Positions 1 to 8,561 are shown, counted from the first letter of the stretch. The stretch is 32,259 nucleotides of DNA from Lentibacillus kapialis (GCF_014646635.1 NZ_BMNQ01000042.1:1-32259); one strand, 5' to 3'. Notes: generated by a model from the letters alone, not told the origin. Numbers and translations: made by a program.

Positions 1-1
1 C

Positions 2-67
2 GCTACAGCATTAGTGCTAGAGCCGGACGTGGCAATATTCGACGAAGTATCAATAGGGCTAAAAATT
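2..67 (+). pseudogene. possible ABC-ATPase fragment (SufC-like Walker B region)
   Basis: Reading from base 2, the plus strand gives ALVLEPDVAIFDE followed by VSIGLKI. This resembles the Walker B and D-loop segment of an ABC ATPase, most like SufC (LEPxxAILDE, then xDSGLDI). The D-loop is degraded (IGLK for SGLD) and the frame runs into the neighbouring repeat and a stop at 113-115. Only about 22 codons are visible because the window starts here, so it could be the end of a longer relic or chance similarity. Low confidence. Confidence 0.35.
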
Positions 68-88
68 ATATACTTTCTGATCTTTTTA

Positions 89-174
89 GAAAAACTCGGC
101 ATTCGCCTCGCCTTATAGCGAATGCCAAAGCTTTTCTTATAAGGTCATCCATAATTTATACTTTCTGACGTTAC
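89..174 (-). repeat. 86-bp terminator-associated repeat, copy R1
   Basis: This 86-bp unit runs from GAAAAACTCGG to TGACGTTAC and recurs at 11167-11252 and 13831-13916 with the same length and few differences. A half copy lies at 16368-16409 and a diverged copy near 23012-23085. It contains a GGCATTCGC/GCGAATGCC hairpin (9-bp stem). Its right edge touches the A-run that forms the T-tract of the minus-strand terminator at 175-212. A stub resembling its right end (TATACTTTCTGA, 70-81) lies just to its left. Confidence 0.9.
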
Positions 175-212
175 AAAAAAGTTCCCAATTGACTATTTCA
201 ACTGGGAACTTT
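175..212 (-). terminator. rho-independent terminator of the YugN-like gene
   Basis: The stem AGTTCCCA/TGGGAACT is followed on the minus strand by six T, 18 bases after the stop of the gene at 230-652. The T-tract is directly continuous with repeat R1. Confidence 0.85.
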
Positions 213-229
213 TGATCCGTTTATCTTGT

Positions 230-652
230 TCAGGATATTCGCATATCCAGCGAATGAACCATATCTTGCACCACGTCTTCACCTGCTGCCTCCCACCGGC
301 TCTTATCCACGATATTGCCGTCTTTATCAAGCGGTTTCTGAAATTGGTTGAAACCCGTGGTTGATAGCATGGAGTTTTCATCCCAGTCAAGTCCGGTATT
401 GACCACATGTTTAATCACATATGGTGTGCGGAACTGCAGGTAAGCTTTTGCATCGTCAAGCTCACCTTCGATAACACTAAACGGAATTCTAATATAGATG
501 GTTTCGCCGCCCTCCCGGCATAATACCATATCGAATTTACCGCGGTCATACTCCCAGTTGCCGCATAGCGTGTAGCCGTTGGACCGGAATATCCTGTAAA
601 CGTCACCGAAATAAGCTTTTTTTCCTTCAATGTCTGTTTCCAGTTTTAACAT
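230..652 (-). CDS. YugN-like family protein
   Basis: A 140-residue soluble protein. The pattern GNWEYDRGKFDMVLC, then IYIRIPFSVIEGEL, then FRTPYVIKH resembles the YugN-like family of Bacillus, small proteins of unknown function with a W-[DE]-Y-x-R block and a YxLRIP-AVEGE block. No signal peptide, membrane segment or catalytic motif is visible. I chose the ATG at 650-652 because TAGGAGTG lies eight bases upstream; the frame stays open 12 codons further but has no ribosome site there. It is transcribed alone and has its own terminator. The family assignment rests on remembered motifs and is moderately sure; the function is unknown. Confidence 0.65.
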   Translation of the reverse strand: MLKLETDIEGKKAYFGDVYRIFRSNGYTLCGNWEYDRGKFDMVLCREGGETIYIRIPFSVIEGELDDAKAYLQFRTPYVIKHVVNTGLDWDENSMLSTTGFNQFQKPLDKDGNIVDKSRWEAAGEDVVQDMVHSLDMRIS

Positions 653-767
653 ATTGCTGTCACTCCTATTATCAGATGTGTCAGGCAATAGTGTTTACTA
701 AAACTGGAATATAATACCTGGCCATTTTATCTTTGTCTACTGCGTTCATCAGTGATTTAAAATGCAA

Positions 768-800
768 AATTCCCAAGCTTGTCTGCTTAGGAATTTTTCT
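768..800 (-). terminator. terminator-like hairpin between the YugN-like gene and the MITE
   Basis: The stem AAATTCC/GGAATTT, extended by AAGC/GCTT, is followed by a T-rich run on both strands (TTTTTCTTTTT on plus, TTTTGCATTTT on minus). No intact gene reads into it on plus. On minus it would end transcripts coming from the SDR relic and the MITE. Confidence 0.55.
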
Positions 801-806
801 TTTTAG

Positions 807-1021
807 TGCGTGTTCAAAAAGGAGGATAAAAAGGATCAAGAAGTTCGAGACGGCGCAGTTTCGAGCAGCGGAGTGTATGCCTTTAGATACATGAGCACAA
901 GTAATGCTACCCTGAATCCGCTTCGCACGCAGGAAAAGTGTTTTTCTTTTCCAAGGAGCGGAGAAACAAGCCAACGAAGAAATTCGAAGTGTCATGTTTA
1001 CCGGACTTTTTGAACAACCTC
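807..1021 (+). mobile_element. 215-bp MITE-like element, copy 1
   Basis: A non-coding element with perfect 11-bp inverted ends, TGTTCAAAAAG (811-821) and CTTTTTGAACA (1006-1016). A second copy of identical length lies in the opposite orientation at 14929-15143. TTTTAG occurs on both sides here (801-806 and 1022-1027), as expected of a 6-bp target duplication. The interior has a GGAAAAG/CTTTTCC hairpin. It encodes no transposase; open frames across it are spurious. I believe similar sequences are common in Bacillaceae genomes, often annotated as small hypothetical proteins, but could not check. Mobilisation in trans is an inference. Confidence 0.75.
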
Positions 1022-1041
1022 TTTTAGTCAAAATCATTTAT

Positions 1042-1206
1042 TTATAAACTTTTCAATGCTTCTTCGATTTGTGTATCACCGGATACCATTTCGAACGCTT
1101 TATGAAATGCATTTGGTTCCTGGATAGCCGCAATCATTGTTTTGGCAACGAACTTAATAAGTAATCGGCCGGTATATCCATTTGCGCCGGCTACAAGTAC
1201 TTTCAT
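1042..1206 (-). pseudogene. SDR/NAD(P)-binding epimerase reduced to 54 codons by internal deletion
   Basis: The frame starts MKVLVAGANGYTGRLL, the beginning of an atypical SDR with the NAD(P)-binding GxxGxxG loop. It jumps after KFVAK to TMIAAIQEPNAF...SGDTQIEEALKSL, which resembles the extreme C-terminus of NmrA/YhfK-like proteins of roughly 210 residues. About 150 codons are missing from the middle, yet the two ends are joined in frame. There is no strong ribosome site (CGGA only). It lies 20 bases from MITE copy 1, between it and the kinase gene. A 54-residue product could not form a Rossmann fold, so I call it a relic; the family assignment comes from the two ends only. Confidence 0.7.
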
Positions 1207-1282
1207 TCCGAATCGAATCTTTTATTAACATCATGTGAAATGGCTACTGCCGTTTGTCCCCGCTCTTAAACATACACAACAT

Positions 1283-2956
1283 CTACATTCGATTTGATCG
1301 TATAATAATAAAGACCATCATTAAAAACATTAATAACGCAATGATAGCGCCGATCTCGATAATTGGCAAATCCCAAATGACCGTGTTCTGTCCGACGACT
1401 GCCAAACCGACGATAAGGCCTGCCATAATAATGCTGAATGCGAGCATCAAGATGCTGAATGCAATCCGGTTGCTGATTTTATCAAGACGGCGCATGACTT
1501 CGTTGACATGCTTTACATTAATATCCAGACCGACCCGGCCTTTTTTCAAAACGGACATAACATCTTTAAAATCCCTGGGCAGATCGGTTAAAATATCGAT
1601 GTTTTCCCCAATTTCATGCATTGAATGACGTAAGATTTCCCAAGGATGATAGCGTTTCAGCATCAATTTCCGTGCAAACGGTTCTGCTGCACGCGATAGA
1701 CTGAATTCCGGGTCAAGCCTTCCGAGTACACCTTCAAGTGTTAAAATCGCCTTGCTGATGATAACCATTTCGGTCGGCACCCTAATATAATGGTGATATA
1801 CAACATTAAATATCCCGATGATAATCCGTCCGAGGCTGAGATCTTTCAGCTTCACATTTTCATATTGCTGATGAAGCTTATCCAGATCACGTTTTAGCGC
1901 TTCGATGTCGGTTCGTTCGTCAATCAGATCCATTCTGGAAAATGTTTTGATCATACCGCTGCTGTCACCCTGATGCAGATTGACGATAATCGCAGCAAAA
2001 TGGCGTTTAAGATTATCACTGACATGCCCTGTTTCCCCGAAATCCAAAAACGCAATCGTGTTATTCGGCAAAATATGTACATTGCCGGAATGCGGGTCGG
2101 CGTGGAAAAAGCCATTATCCAATATTTGCTTTAACATCGCATCCGCAAGACGCTTGGCGATTATCTTCCGGTCATAGCCTTCGTGTTCGAGCGCTTCATT
2201 ATTTGACACCTTGATACCGCTGATTTTTTCCATTGTCAGTACTTTTTCCGTTGTCAGTTCCCAATATATTTCCGGAAACTTAACAAATGCTTCATTGTCA
2301 AATTGTTGTGCGATCAGTTCGCCGTTGCGTCCTTCCAATATGTAATCCAGCTCATTCCTTAGTGTTTCAGACAGCTCATCAATAATGTCGCAAACTCTGT
2401 AGCGCTGGGCCCAGGCCGTTCTCTCCTCGAGCATATTGCCGATGTTGCGAAGGATTTCCAAGTCTGTTTCCATTTTAGGCTTGAGTCCTGGACGCTGCAC
2501 TTTGACCACAACCTCCTCACCACTTAAAAGACGGGCTGTATGAACCTGTCCGATTGAAGCAGTCGCAAGCGGCTCACGGTCCACATGCGCAAATGAGTTT
2601 TCAAGGGGGGCCTCCATTTCTGTTTCAATCGTATTTTGAATATGAAAAAAGTCGAGAACAGCTATGTGATCCTGCAGTTTTTCCAGCTCCGATGTGACCT
2701 CCTGCGGCAGTGTATCATATCTGGTACTTGCTATCTGACCGAGTTTAATGGCTGTTGGCCCTAACTCCTGCAAGGCTTGGCGCAGACGTTTCCCCACACT
2801 TTTCATGCTTGCATTAATTTCATCTGAACCCTCGCCGCTTGTAAGGCCGCGGTCAATTAAACCTGCCCGGAACAGGAAATGACTGAAACCATTTTTCACA
2901 AGTACGTTTACAATCTCCCTGTATCGTTTTGTATGCCTGATCCGTCTTCCAAGCAT
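1283..2956 (-). CDS. ABC1/AarF/UbiB-family atypical protein kinase
   Basis: A 557-residue member of the ABC1 (UbiB/COQ8) family, whose members support quinone/isoprenoid lipid metabolism; in the Bacillaceae the substrate is unknown. Visible motifs are the family's KxGQ signature (KLGQIAS, near residue 71), Ala-rich loop ATASIGQVH, ATP-binding lysine in VVVKVQRP (152), catalytic HADPHSGN (285-292) and metal-binding DFGETG (305). Two C-terminal membrane helices follow (about 490-515 and 530-552), giving a membrane-anchored cytoplasmic kinase domain. The start is the ATG at 2954-2956 with AAGGGGG eight bases upstream; an in-frame GTG three codons earlier overlaps the ribosome site. It is monocistronic and divergent from the DUF488 gene. 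Confidence 0.9.
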   Translation of the reverse strand: MLGRRIRHTKRYREIVNVLVKNGFSHFLFRAGLIDRGLTSGEGSDEINASMKSVGKRLRQALQELGPTAIKLGQIASTRYDTLPQEVTSELEKLQDHIAVLDFFHIQNTIETEMEAPLENSFAHVDREPLATASIGQVHTARLLSGEEVVVKVQRPGLKPKMETDLEILRNIGNMLEERTAWAQRYRVCDIIDELSETLRNELDYILEGRNGELIAQQFDNEAFVKFPEIYWELTTEKVLTMEKISGIKVSNNEALEHEGYDRKIIAKRLADAMLKQILDNGFFHADPHSGNVHILPNNTIAFLDFGETGHVSDNLKRHFAAIIVNLHQGDSSGMIKTFSRMDLIDERTDIEALKRDLDKLHQQYENVKLKDLSLGRIIIGIFNVVYHHYIRVPTEMVIISKAILTLEGVLGRLDPEFSLSRAAEPFARKLMLKRYHPWEILRHSMHEIGENIDILTDLPRDFKDVMSVLKKGRVGLDINVKHVNEVMRRLDKISNRIAFSILMLAFSIIMAGLIVGLAVVGQNTVIWDLPIIEIGAIIALLMFLMMVFIIIRSNRM

Positions 2957-2976
2957 TGTTGTCACCCCCTTACTTA

Positions 2977-2991
2977 TCGTATGTGATACGA
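2977..2991. promoter_or_regulatory. 15-bp perfect inverted repeat upstream of the ABC1 kinase gene
   Basis: TCGTAT-GTG-ATACGA lies 20 bases upstream of the kinase start codon, in its leader or promoter region. It could be a repressor operator or a small leader hairpin. No regulator is suggested by the sequence. Confidence 0.4.
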
Positions 2992-3078
2992 GCTACGGAT
3001 AATTATTATTTCCCTTTTTCTAACCAAGGTTAAACACCGTGAAATCTGACGAACCATTTCGAATATATCCCCGAATTT

Positions 3079-3107
3079 TTGAAAATCCGCATTGTGTTAA
3101 CTATAAT
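3079..3107 (+). promoter_or_regulatory. sigma-A promoter for the DUF488 gene
   Basis: TTGAAA (3079-3084), a 17-bp spacer and TATAAT (3102-3107) form a near-consensus sigma-A promoter 55 bases upstream of the DUF488 start codon. The interrupted gene should therefore still be transcribed. Confidence 0.75.
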
Positions 3108-3162
3108 AGTAAAAATACGCAAAGACAAATTTATATCACTCTTGGCTGGGGGAATAGTTTCC

Positions 3163-3944
3163 ATGACCATCTATACTATCGGGCATTCCACGCATTCAAA
3201 AGAAAGATTTACTGAAATGCTTCACGTTGTCGGTATTGATATGCTGGCGGATGTCCTAGGAGCCTTGGACAGAATTAAGATATACAATACTAAAGACGAA
3301 CGATACTCCGTTTTAGCGGAGGAAATATACGTAGACTCCTGCGGGAGGAAAGGCATCGGTGAGACCCCGTAGTGCGTCAGCACGAGGAGGCTCAACAGCC
3401 GCCCGCGGAAAGCGAAGTATATTTCCAGAGCGGTGTATACGCTCTAGTTAGTTCGGTTTTTCCTTAATAAAACTACTTTTGTCCAAGGCTCCGAGCATTC
3501 CCGGCGAGCAGAAAACATCCACAATTTTCAAGCGAAAACATGCAGGAATGGCTGCCTGCTGCCGGCATCCAGTACAAGCATTTTCAAGCACTGACCGGTA
3601 GACGGAATAAGTCACAGGACATCCAGCACGAATTAAACAGTGGCTGGAACAATCAATCCTTTCATAACTATGCCGATTTTACACTGACTGATGTATTTCA
3701 AAAAGGGATCCGGGAACTGACACAAACCGCTCATTTCCACAACGTTGCATATTGCTGTTCAGAACGCCACCCTTCCCGCTGCCACCGGTTATTGATCAGC
3801 AACTGGCTGGCCGCGAACGGCTGGAATGTCTATCACATCATGGAGTCAAATGGAAAAACCCAGCTTATACCACATAAACTGGGGCAGTGGGGAGCCATGC
3901 CGATTATCGAGGATGATGGTACTGTTGTTTATCCTGAGGTATAG
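3163..3944 (+). pseudogene. DUF488 family gene, disrupted by a 236-bp insertion
   Basis: Codons 1-31 (MTIYTIGHSTHSKERF...MLADV) lie at 3163-3255 and the remainder (RAFPASRKHPQF...VVYPEV) at 3492-3944. Removing 3256-3491 restores one frame of 181 residues, the usual DUF488 size, with the family's TIGHSTHS opening, DVRxFPxSR block and C-terminal CCSERHPSRCHR Cys/His motif. DUF488 has no settled function. The ATG at 3163 has GGGGGA nine bases upstream. The insertion is not a multiple of three and brings an in-frame stop, so only a 31-residue native N-terminus plus junk would be made. Neither half has other obvious damage, which suggests a recent event. Confidence 0.9.
3256..3491. mobile_element. 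236-bp GC-rich insertion element inside the DUF488 gene
   Basis: The outer ends are a perfect 13-bp inverted repeat, GGAGCCTTGGACA (3259-3271) and TGTCCAAGGCTCC (3480-3492). Inside is a second inverted pair, GGAAATATAC/GTATATTTCC, enclosing a GC-rich core with CTCCTGCGGGA, GAGACCCCG, GAGGAGGCTCA and CCGCGGAAAGCGAAG. TCC at both junctions (3254-3256, 3490-3492) may be a 3-bp target duplication. I recall such GC-rich cores as a widespread dispersed sequence of Bacillaceae genomes; I could not verify this. There is no coding capacity. Confidence 0.75.
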
Positions 3945-3996
3945 ATAAGGTGATAGCGTTCACATTGACGTCCTGTGCAGCACCAGCGCACACGCC

Positions 3997-4032
3997 AAAA
4001 ACCGGCTTCCTGATAAGGGATACCGGTTTTTT
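3997..4032. terminator. bidirectional terminator between DUF488 and the symporter gene
   Basis: The stem AAAACCGG/CCGGTTTT has a T-run on plus and an A-run opposite, so it can end both convergent transcripts. Confidence 0.75.
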
Positions 4033-4083
4033 GGTGCGGCTTATGTTCATTCATGATTCTCTCTTTCAAGATACATGTGTCTG

Positions 4084-5289
4084 TCACTGCTCTGCCTGTA
4101 ACGTCCTCTTTTCACTTGCATCTACCACAACACTTGCCGCGGCATCACCCGTCACATTGACCGATGTTCGCATCATATCCAGGATACGATCAATCCCACC
4201 GACCAACGCGATTCCGGCCAGCGGCAAGTTGACTGCACTCAGTGCCATCGTCAGCATGATCAAACCGGCTCCGGGTACACCTGCCGTCCCAATTGATGCG
4301 AGGGTGCCAGTCAGCACAACTGTCGCCATTTGTGAAAGAGTTAAATCCATACCAAAGTATTGGGCAATAAACATCGAACAAAGCCCCACATATAACGCTG
4401 TTCCATCCATATTAATAGTAGCACCCAAGGGCAAAACAAACGTGCTCGTCTCTTTGGATACGCCTAGATTTTCCTGTACACTTTTAAGCGTTACCGGTAG
4501 TGTCCCGGAACTGCTGCTTGTACTGAAAGCGACCGCAGAGGCCGGAAATACGCCTTTAAAAAAGCGAATCGGGCTTATTTTACCAAGCGCCTTAACAATC
4601 AGTGCATAAACCACGAAAAGTTGAATGATACACGCCACAAGCATAGCCAGAATCAGCTTGATTAACGGAAGCAATACTTCTGCTCCATACGCCCCCACTA
4701 CAGGGGCAAGCAGGCCAAACACACCAATCGGGACAATTGCCATGACCATACCGGTTATTTTGTACATCACTTCAGCAAAACCTTCGAAAAACTGCTGAAC
4801 AGGCTTTGCTTTTTCACCCACCAGGGTTATGGCGATACCGATAGCCAATGCGAAAAAGATAATCTGCAGAATGTTACCCGACGACAGCGCTTCAAACGGG
4901 TTTGTCGGTACAATATTTAAAATTGTCTGTACGACACCTTCTGTCTCAGTAGGCTCAGGGGTTTCCTTCCCCTCCAGTGATACATCAATACCGCTTCCCG
5001 GCGAAAAAATTTTCCCGGCTACGATACCGAGTGTTATTGCGAGCATACTGGTTATCAAATAAAATGCGACGGTTTTCCCGCCCAGTCTCCCAAGTTTTTT
5101 CACATCACTTGTGCTTGCAACTCCGATAACAAGTGTAGCAAGTACTAAGGGAGCGATAATAAATTTGATCAACCGCAGAAACAAATCCCCTAGCGGCTGA
5201 ACAACTTGTGCTTTATCGCCAAAAATGATGCCGGTTGCAATGGCCAGGATAAATGCAACAACCAACTGCCATATCAGACTTTTCTTCAT
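4084..5289 (-). CDS. dicarboxylate/amino acid:cation symporter (DAACS family)
   Basis: A 401-residue multi-spanning membrane protein of the glutamate/dicarboxylate:cation symporter family (GltP/GltT/DctP type), which takes up glutamate, aspartate or C4-dicarboxylates with Na+ or H+. Family hallmarks are the serine-rich hairpin FSTSSSSGTLPVT, the NMDGTALY motif, the TASIGTAGVPGAG hairpin and the C-terminal DRxxDMxRTSVNVTGDAAAS helix that carries substrate and cation ligands. The start is the ATG at 5287-5289, preceded by GGATAGGAG; an upstream in-frame ATG lacks a ribosome site. It is a single-gene unit. Substrate preference cannot be read from the sequence; C4-dicarboxylate against glutamate is open. 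Confidence 0.9.
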   Translation of the reverse strand: MKKSLIWQLVVAFILAIATGIIFGDKAQVVQPLGDLFLRLIKFIIAPLVLATLVIGVASTSDVKKLGRLGGKTVAFYLITSMLAITLGIVAGKIFSPGSGIDVSLEGKETPEPTETEGVVQTILNIVPTNPFEALSSGNILQIIFFALAIGIAITLVGEKAKPVQQFFEGFAEVMYKITGMVMAIVPIGVFGLLAPVVGAYGAEVLLPLIKLILAMLVACIIQLFVVYALIVKALGKISPIRFFKGVFPASAVAFSTSSSSGTLPVTLKSVQENLGVSKETSTFVLPLGATINMDGTALYVGLCSMFIAQYFGMDLTLSQMATVVLTGTLASIGTAGVPGAGLIMLTMALSAVNLPLAGIALVGGIDRILDMMRTSVNVTGDAAASVVVDASEKRTLQAEQ

Positions 5290-5447
5290 GTCAAACGCTC
5301 CTATCCTATATGTATCTGTCAAAATTCAACGTTAACTATTAAACTATCATATTTTTAAAGAAGCGTACAATTAACTGCGAAGAAACAGAGTTAAGTTCCT
5401 TACTTATAATACGGGCGCCCGCTGTCATGTAATTCCTAACTCCCGGC

Positions 5448-8400
5448 TTACTTCACCACAAACTCCGTCCGGCTGTGGCCTTCTTTTGTTTTCTCCACAT
5501 CGAGTCTCGCAGGAAAGATCGTTTTCAGTTCCTGAACATGGGAAATAACACCGATCATCCGCCCTGATTTTTGTAAATCGATCAATGTATCAATGGCTTT
5601 GTTTAGAGATTCTTCATCCAATGTGCCAAACCCTTCATCAATGAACATCGTATCAATTTCAATGTTACCCTGAAAACTCTGGATGACATCAGACATCCCA
5701 AGTGCAAGACACAGGGATGCATTGAATTTTTCGCCGCCCGACAATGTTTTGACATCACGTGTTTGTCCGGTATAGGCATCATAAACATCCAGAGCGAGAC
5801 CGCTTTGTTTCCCGTGTGACTCCTGACGCTCGCTTCGCATCAAAGAAAATTGCCCATTGGAAAGCCGCTTAAGCCGGGAATTTGCAGCATTTATGACCCG
5901 CTCCAAATATTCAATTTGCAGATAACGCTCAAATGATATTTTTTGAGTGTTCTGGCCGCGCAACACATCATGCAAATCGGTAACGGTTGCGAGTTTCTTT
6001 TCATGCTCGACGGCTTCGTTATCCGTATCGATGATGTTCTCTTGAATTGTCGATGCTTGGTTTCTGTAATCTTTCGACTGATTTAACGTCTGATAGGCTT
6101 GTTCATAAGCCGTTTTAAGTGATGCCAGTTCTTCTTCCAGTGCTGCTAGATTCACGCGTTCTTTACCATTCAGCGCCTCGGACAAGTCCTGCACCTGTTG
6201 TTTTTTCACTGTTAAATCGTCATTGAACTTGCGGATGGCTTCTTTCCATTCCTGCCGCTCTGTTTCAGACATTTTTGCCTCTTGGTATGATTCACGCGAC
6301 TCAAACCCGGCTTTTTCCAGCGCCGTCTGAAAATCCTGTTCGGCTTTCGCACGTTTTTCCTTTGTTTCCGCCAGCTGATTCGTAGCATTTGAAAAATCTG
6401 CAGCCGTTTTAGCAGCCGTTTCTTTTGCCTGCTGGAACTGCTGTTGGACGTTTTCCCAGTTCTTTTCAAGTTTGTTTTTTTGCTCATCGACCTCGGTAAT
6501 TCGCTTTTGCAGTGCCACAAGTGTTTGGACGTCTTCAGGGATACTCCGCAGTTGTTCTTTATAGACAGCATGTGCTGATCGGTAATCGGACTGCAATTCC
6601 TGATGTGTTTTATTAAGTTGTTCTGTTTGTGTTTCCAGATGTTTTAATGCTTCTTTTTCGTTTTCTTGATCTGCTTTGAGCTGTTTCAGCGACTCACGCT
6701 GTTTTGTTAACGTATTAACCTCTTCCTTGAGTTTAGTCCCCTTTTCAAACAGCTGATCACGTACATTGACTGCTTTTTCGGCCGTGATTTCAAATTTCAC
6801 CAGTTCTTGTTCTTTTTCAGCCAAGAGACGTGCATTCGTGCTGTAATCAGTTTCCGCTGTTCGGAGATGTTTCTCTTTTTCCTCCATGTCTTTCTTCAGG
6901 GAATTAAGGGACTCACGCGATACCATGTCACTATGATCACTTGCTTTATTCGGGTGCTCAGTGCTTCCGCAAACAGGGCAGGCATCCCCTTCATGCAAAT
7001 GGCCGGCTAAGACAACTGCCTGATTGTTCAGCCAAGCTTCCTGCTTGTCATCATATGCCTGTTTAGCTGTCAGAAAGGCTTCTTTCTTTTGTTCCAAATC
7101 CTGCTTGATGGCTGCTTGCTTTGTCTGCAGATCAACATACCCTTGTGCCGTTTTATACTGTTCGCTCGTCTCCATCAAAGCCTGTTGTTTCTCTGGTAGC
7201 TGGCTGACGGTCTGGTCAAGTTCGGTGACCTGCCTATCATGTGTATCGACTGCTTCTGATTTTTTTTGACGATCGTTTTTGGTGGTTTCCAGATCCTTAG
7301 CTGCCTGACTCCCTTTTTCGGCCAGTTTCGTGAGCTCACGTTTCCTCTCATCCAGTGCCTTTACAGTCGGCAAATAGCCATTCAGCCGTTCGAGCTCCCT
7401 CTTGGTTTCTTCACGTTTCTCTTTTTTATTCTCTTCTTGCTGATACGCAGATTTAGCTCGTTCAAGTTGTTCTTTAGCGTGTTTATCGGTGGTTTCAGCC
7501 TGTTGTAAAGCCTTTTGTTTCACTTGCTCATCATGTTTCCAATCTGTGACCTGTTTTTCGTACATGTTCAGGTGGCTTGCACGTTCTGCGCCTTCCAGCT
7601 GTTTTTCTTTTTTATGATAAAATGACGACTGCTTGTCAAGCCCGTTCAGTTCAGACTGCTTCTTATCCAAATCGGCAAATTGGTCATTCAGTGCCTTTGC
7701 CCGGTGGAACTCGGTTTGTTTCTGGTCGTGCTGTTGATACGCTTTTTGATAAGCTTGGTCGTCATCTGATATTTTTCGCGTATAGTAGTCTATTTCCGTT
7801 TTAAGTCCGGCAACAACCTGATTGATGTTGTAATAATCATAACCGAGTGTGGTAAACAGTTCAGAATCCTCACGAGGGGGTAAAGCCGTGTGAATGCTCT
7901 GGACAAAGTGATCCCTGGACTGCTGCGCCTGCTTAAAATCCTGCTCAATGCGATTCTTTCTGTCCCGAAGCAGCTGATTAATCTGATTGTAGCTCTCCGT
8001 TTTAAACAGTCGCCGCAAGATCGCCTCCTTATTTTCCGTTTCAGAGGTTAACAGCTTGCGGAATTCCCCTTGTGGTAGCATGACAATCTGCTTGAACTGG
8101 TCCTGAGTCAACCCGATAAGCGCTTCGACTTTTTTATCGATATCCGACACTTTTTGCCTATCCACACACGGTACTTCCCGGCCATCGACTTTTTCATAAA
8201 ACTCATACCGTTCACCGGTCCGGGTCTTATTCCCTTCCTTTATATGCCCCGGCTGACGCAGAATCCGGTAGTATCTACCACGAATTTCAAATTCCAGCTC
8301 GATAGCGGTTTGCGTATCGTCGGGCGCAAAGTCGCTACGGAGCATCCGATTGTTTTCCCTGTCTGTCCCGCTTGCACTTCCGTATAAAGCAAAACAAATA

Positions 8401-8540
8401 CCGTCAAAAATGGTTGTTTTCCCTGCCCCGGTATTGCCGGATATGACAAACAAATTATGGCCTTCCAGATCAGTAAAATCAATTGTTTCCGTGTATTTAT
8501 ATGGGCCGAATGCCGTCATTGTCAATCTCAAAGGTCGCAT
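5448..8540 (-). CDS. sbcC: exonuclease subunit SbcC
   Basis: A 1030-residue SMC-like ATPase subunit of the SbcCD (Rad50-Mre11 type) nuclease, which processes hairpins and blocked DNA ends. Features in order: N-terminal Walker A GNTGAGKT (35-42); Q-loop region LPQGEFRKLL; long Gln/Glu/Lys-rich coiled coil; the zinc hook CPVCG near residue 520; returning coiled coil; the ABC signature LSGGEKF near 935; and Walker B TMFIDEGFGTLDE near 965. Full length for the family. The ATG has AGGAAGGAGGGG just upstream. It starts 21 bases after sbcD stops, so the two form an operon. The 3' flank holds CGGGCGCCCG but no T-tract. Confidence 0.97.
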   Translation of the reverse strand: MRPLRLTMTAFGPYKYTETIDFTDLEGHNLFVISGNTGAGKTTIFDGICFALYGSASGTDRENNRMLRSDFAPDDTQTAIELEFEIRGRYYRILRQPGHIKEGNKTRTGERYEFYEKVDGREVPCVDRQKVSDIDKKVEALIGLTQDQFKQIVMLPQGEFRKLLTSETENKEAILRRLFKTESYNQINQLLRDRKNRIEQDFKQAQQSRDHFVQSIHTALPPREDSELFTTLGYDYYNINQVVAGLKTEIDYYTRKISDDDQAYQKAYQQHDQKQTEFHRAKALNDQFADLDKKQSELNGLDKQSSFYHKKEKQLEGAERASHLNMYEKQVTDWKHDEQVKQKALQQAETTDKHAKEQLERAKSAYQQEENKKEKREETKRELERLNGYLPTVKALDERKRELTKLAEKGSQAAKDLETTKNDRQKKSEAVDTHDRQVTELDQTVSQLPEKQQALMETSEQYKTAQGYVDLQTKQAAIKQDLEQKKEAFLTAKQAYDDKQEAWLNNQAVVLAGHLHEGDACPVCGSTEHPNKASDHSDMVSRESLNSLKKDMEEKEKHLRTAETDYSTNARLLAEKEQELVKFEITAEKAVNVRDQLFEKGTKLKEEVNTLTKQRESLKQLKADQENEKEALKHLETQTEQLNKTHQELQSDYRSAHAVYKEQLRSIPEDVQTLVALQKRITEVDEQKNKLEKNWENVQQQFQQAKETAAKTAADFSNATNQLAETKEKRAKAEQDFQTALEKAGFESRESYQEAKMSETERQEWKEAIRKFNDDLTVKKQQVQDLSEALNGKERVNLAALEEELASLKTAYEQAYQTLNQSKDYRNQASTIQENIIDTDNEAVEHEKKLATVTDLHDVLRGQNTQKISFERYLQIEYLERVINAANSRLKRLSNGQFSLMRSERQESHGKQSGLALDVYDAYTGQTRDVKTLSGGEKFNASLCLALGMSDVIQSFQGNIEIDTMFIDEGFGTLDEESLNKAIDTLIDLQKSGRMIGVISHVQELKTIFPARLDVEKTKEGHSRTEFVVK

Positions 8541-8561
8541 TTGGTCCCCTCCTTCCTGTGT

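Noticed and set aside
681-1037. 118-codon open frame on minus, and its look-alike at 14889-15170 on plus
   Set aside because: Both run straight through the MITE-like element and share only its sequence; neither has a ribosome site or codon use like a gene.
3950-4609. 219-codon plus-strand frame opposite the symporter gene
   Set aside because: It is the antisense of a clear DAACS coding region and has no ribosome site.
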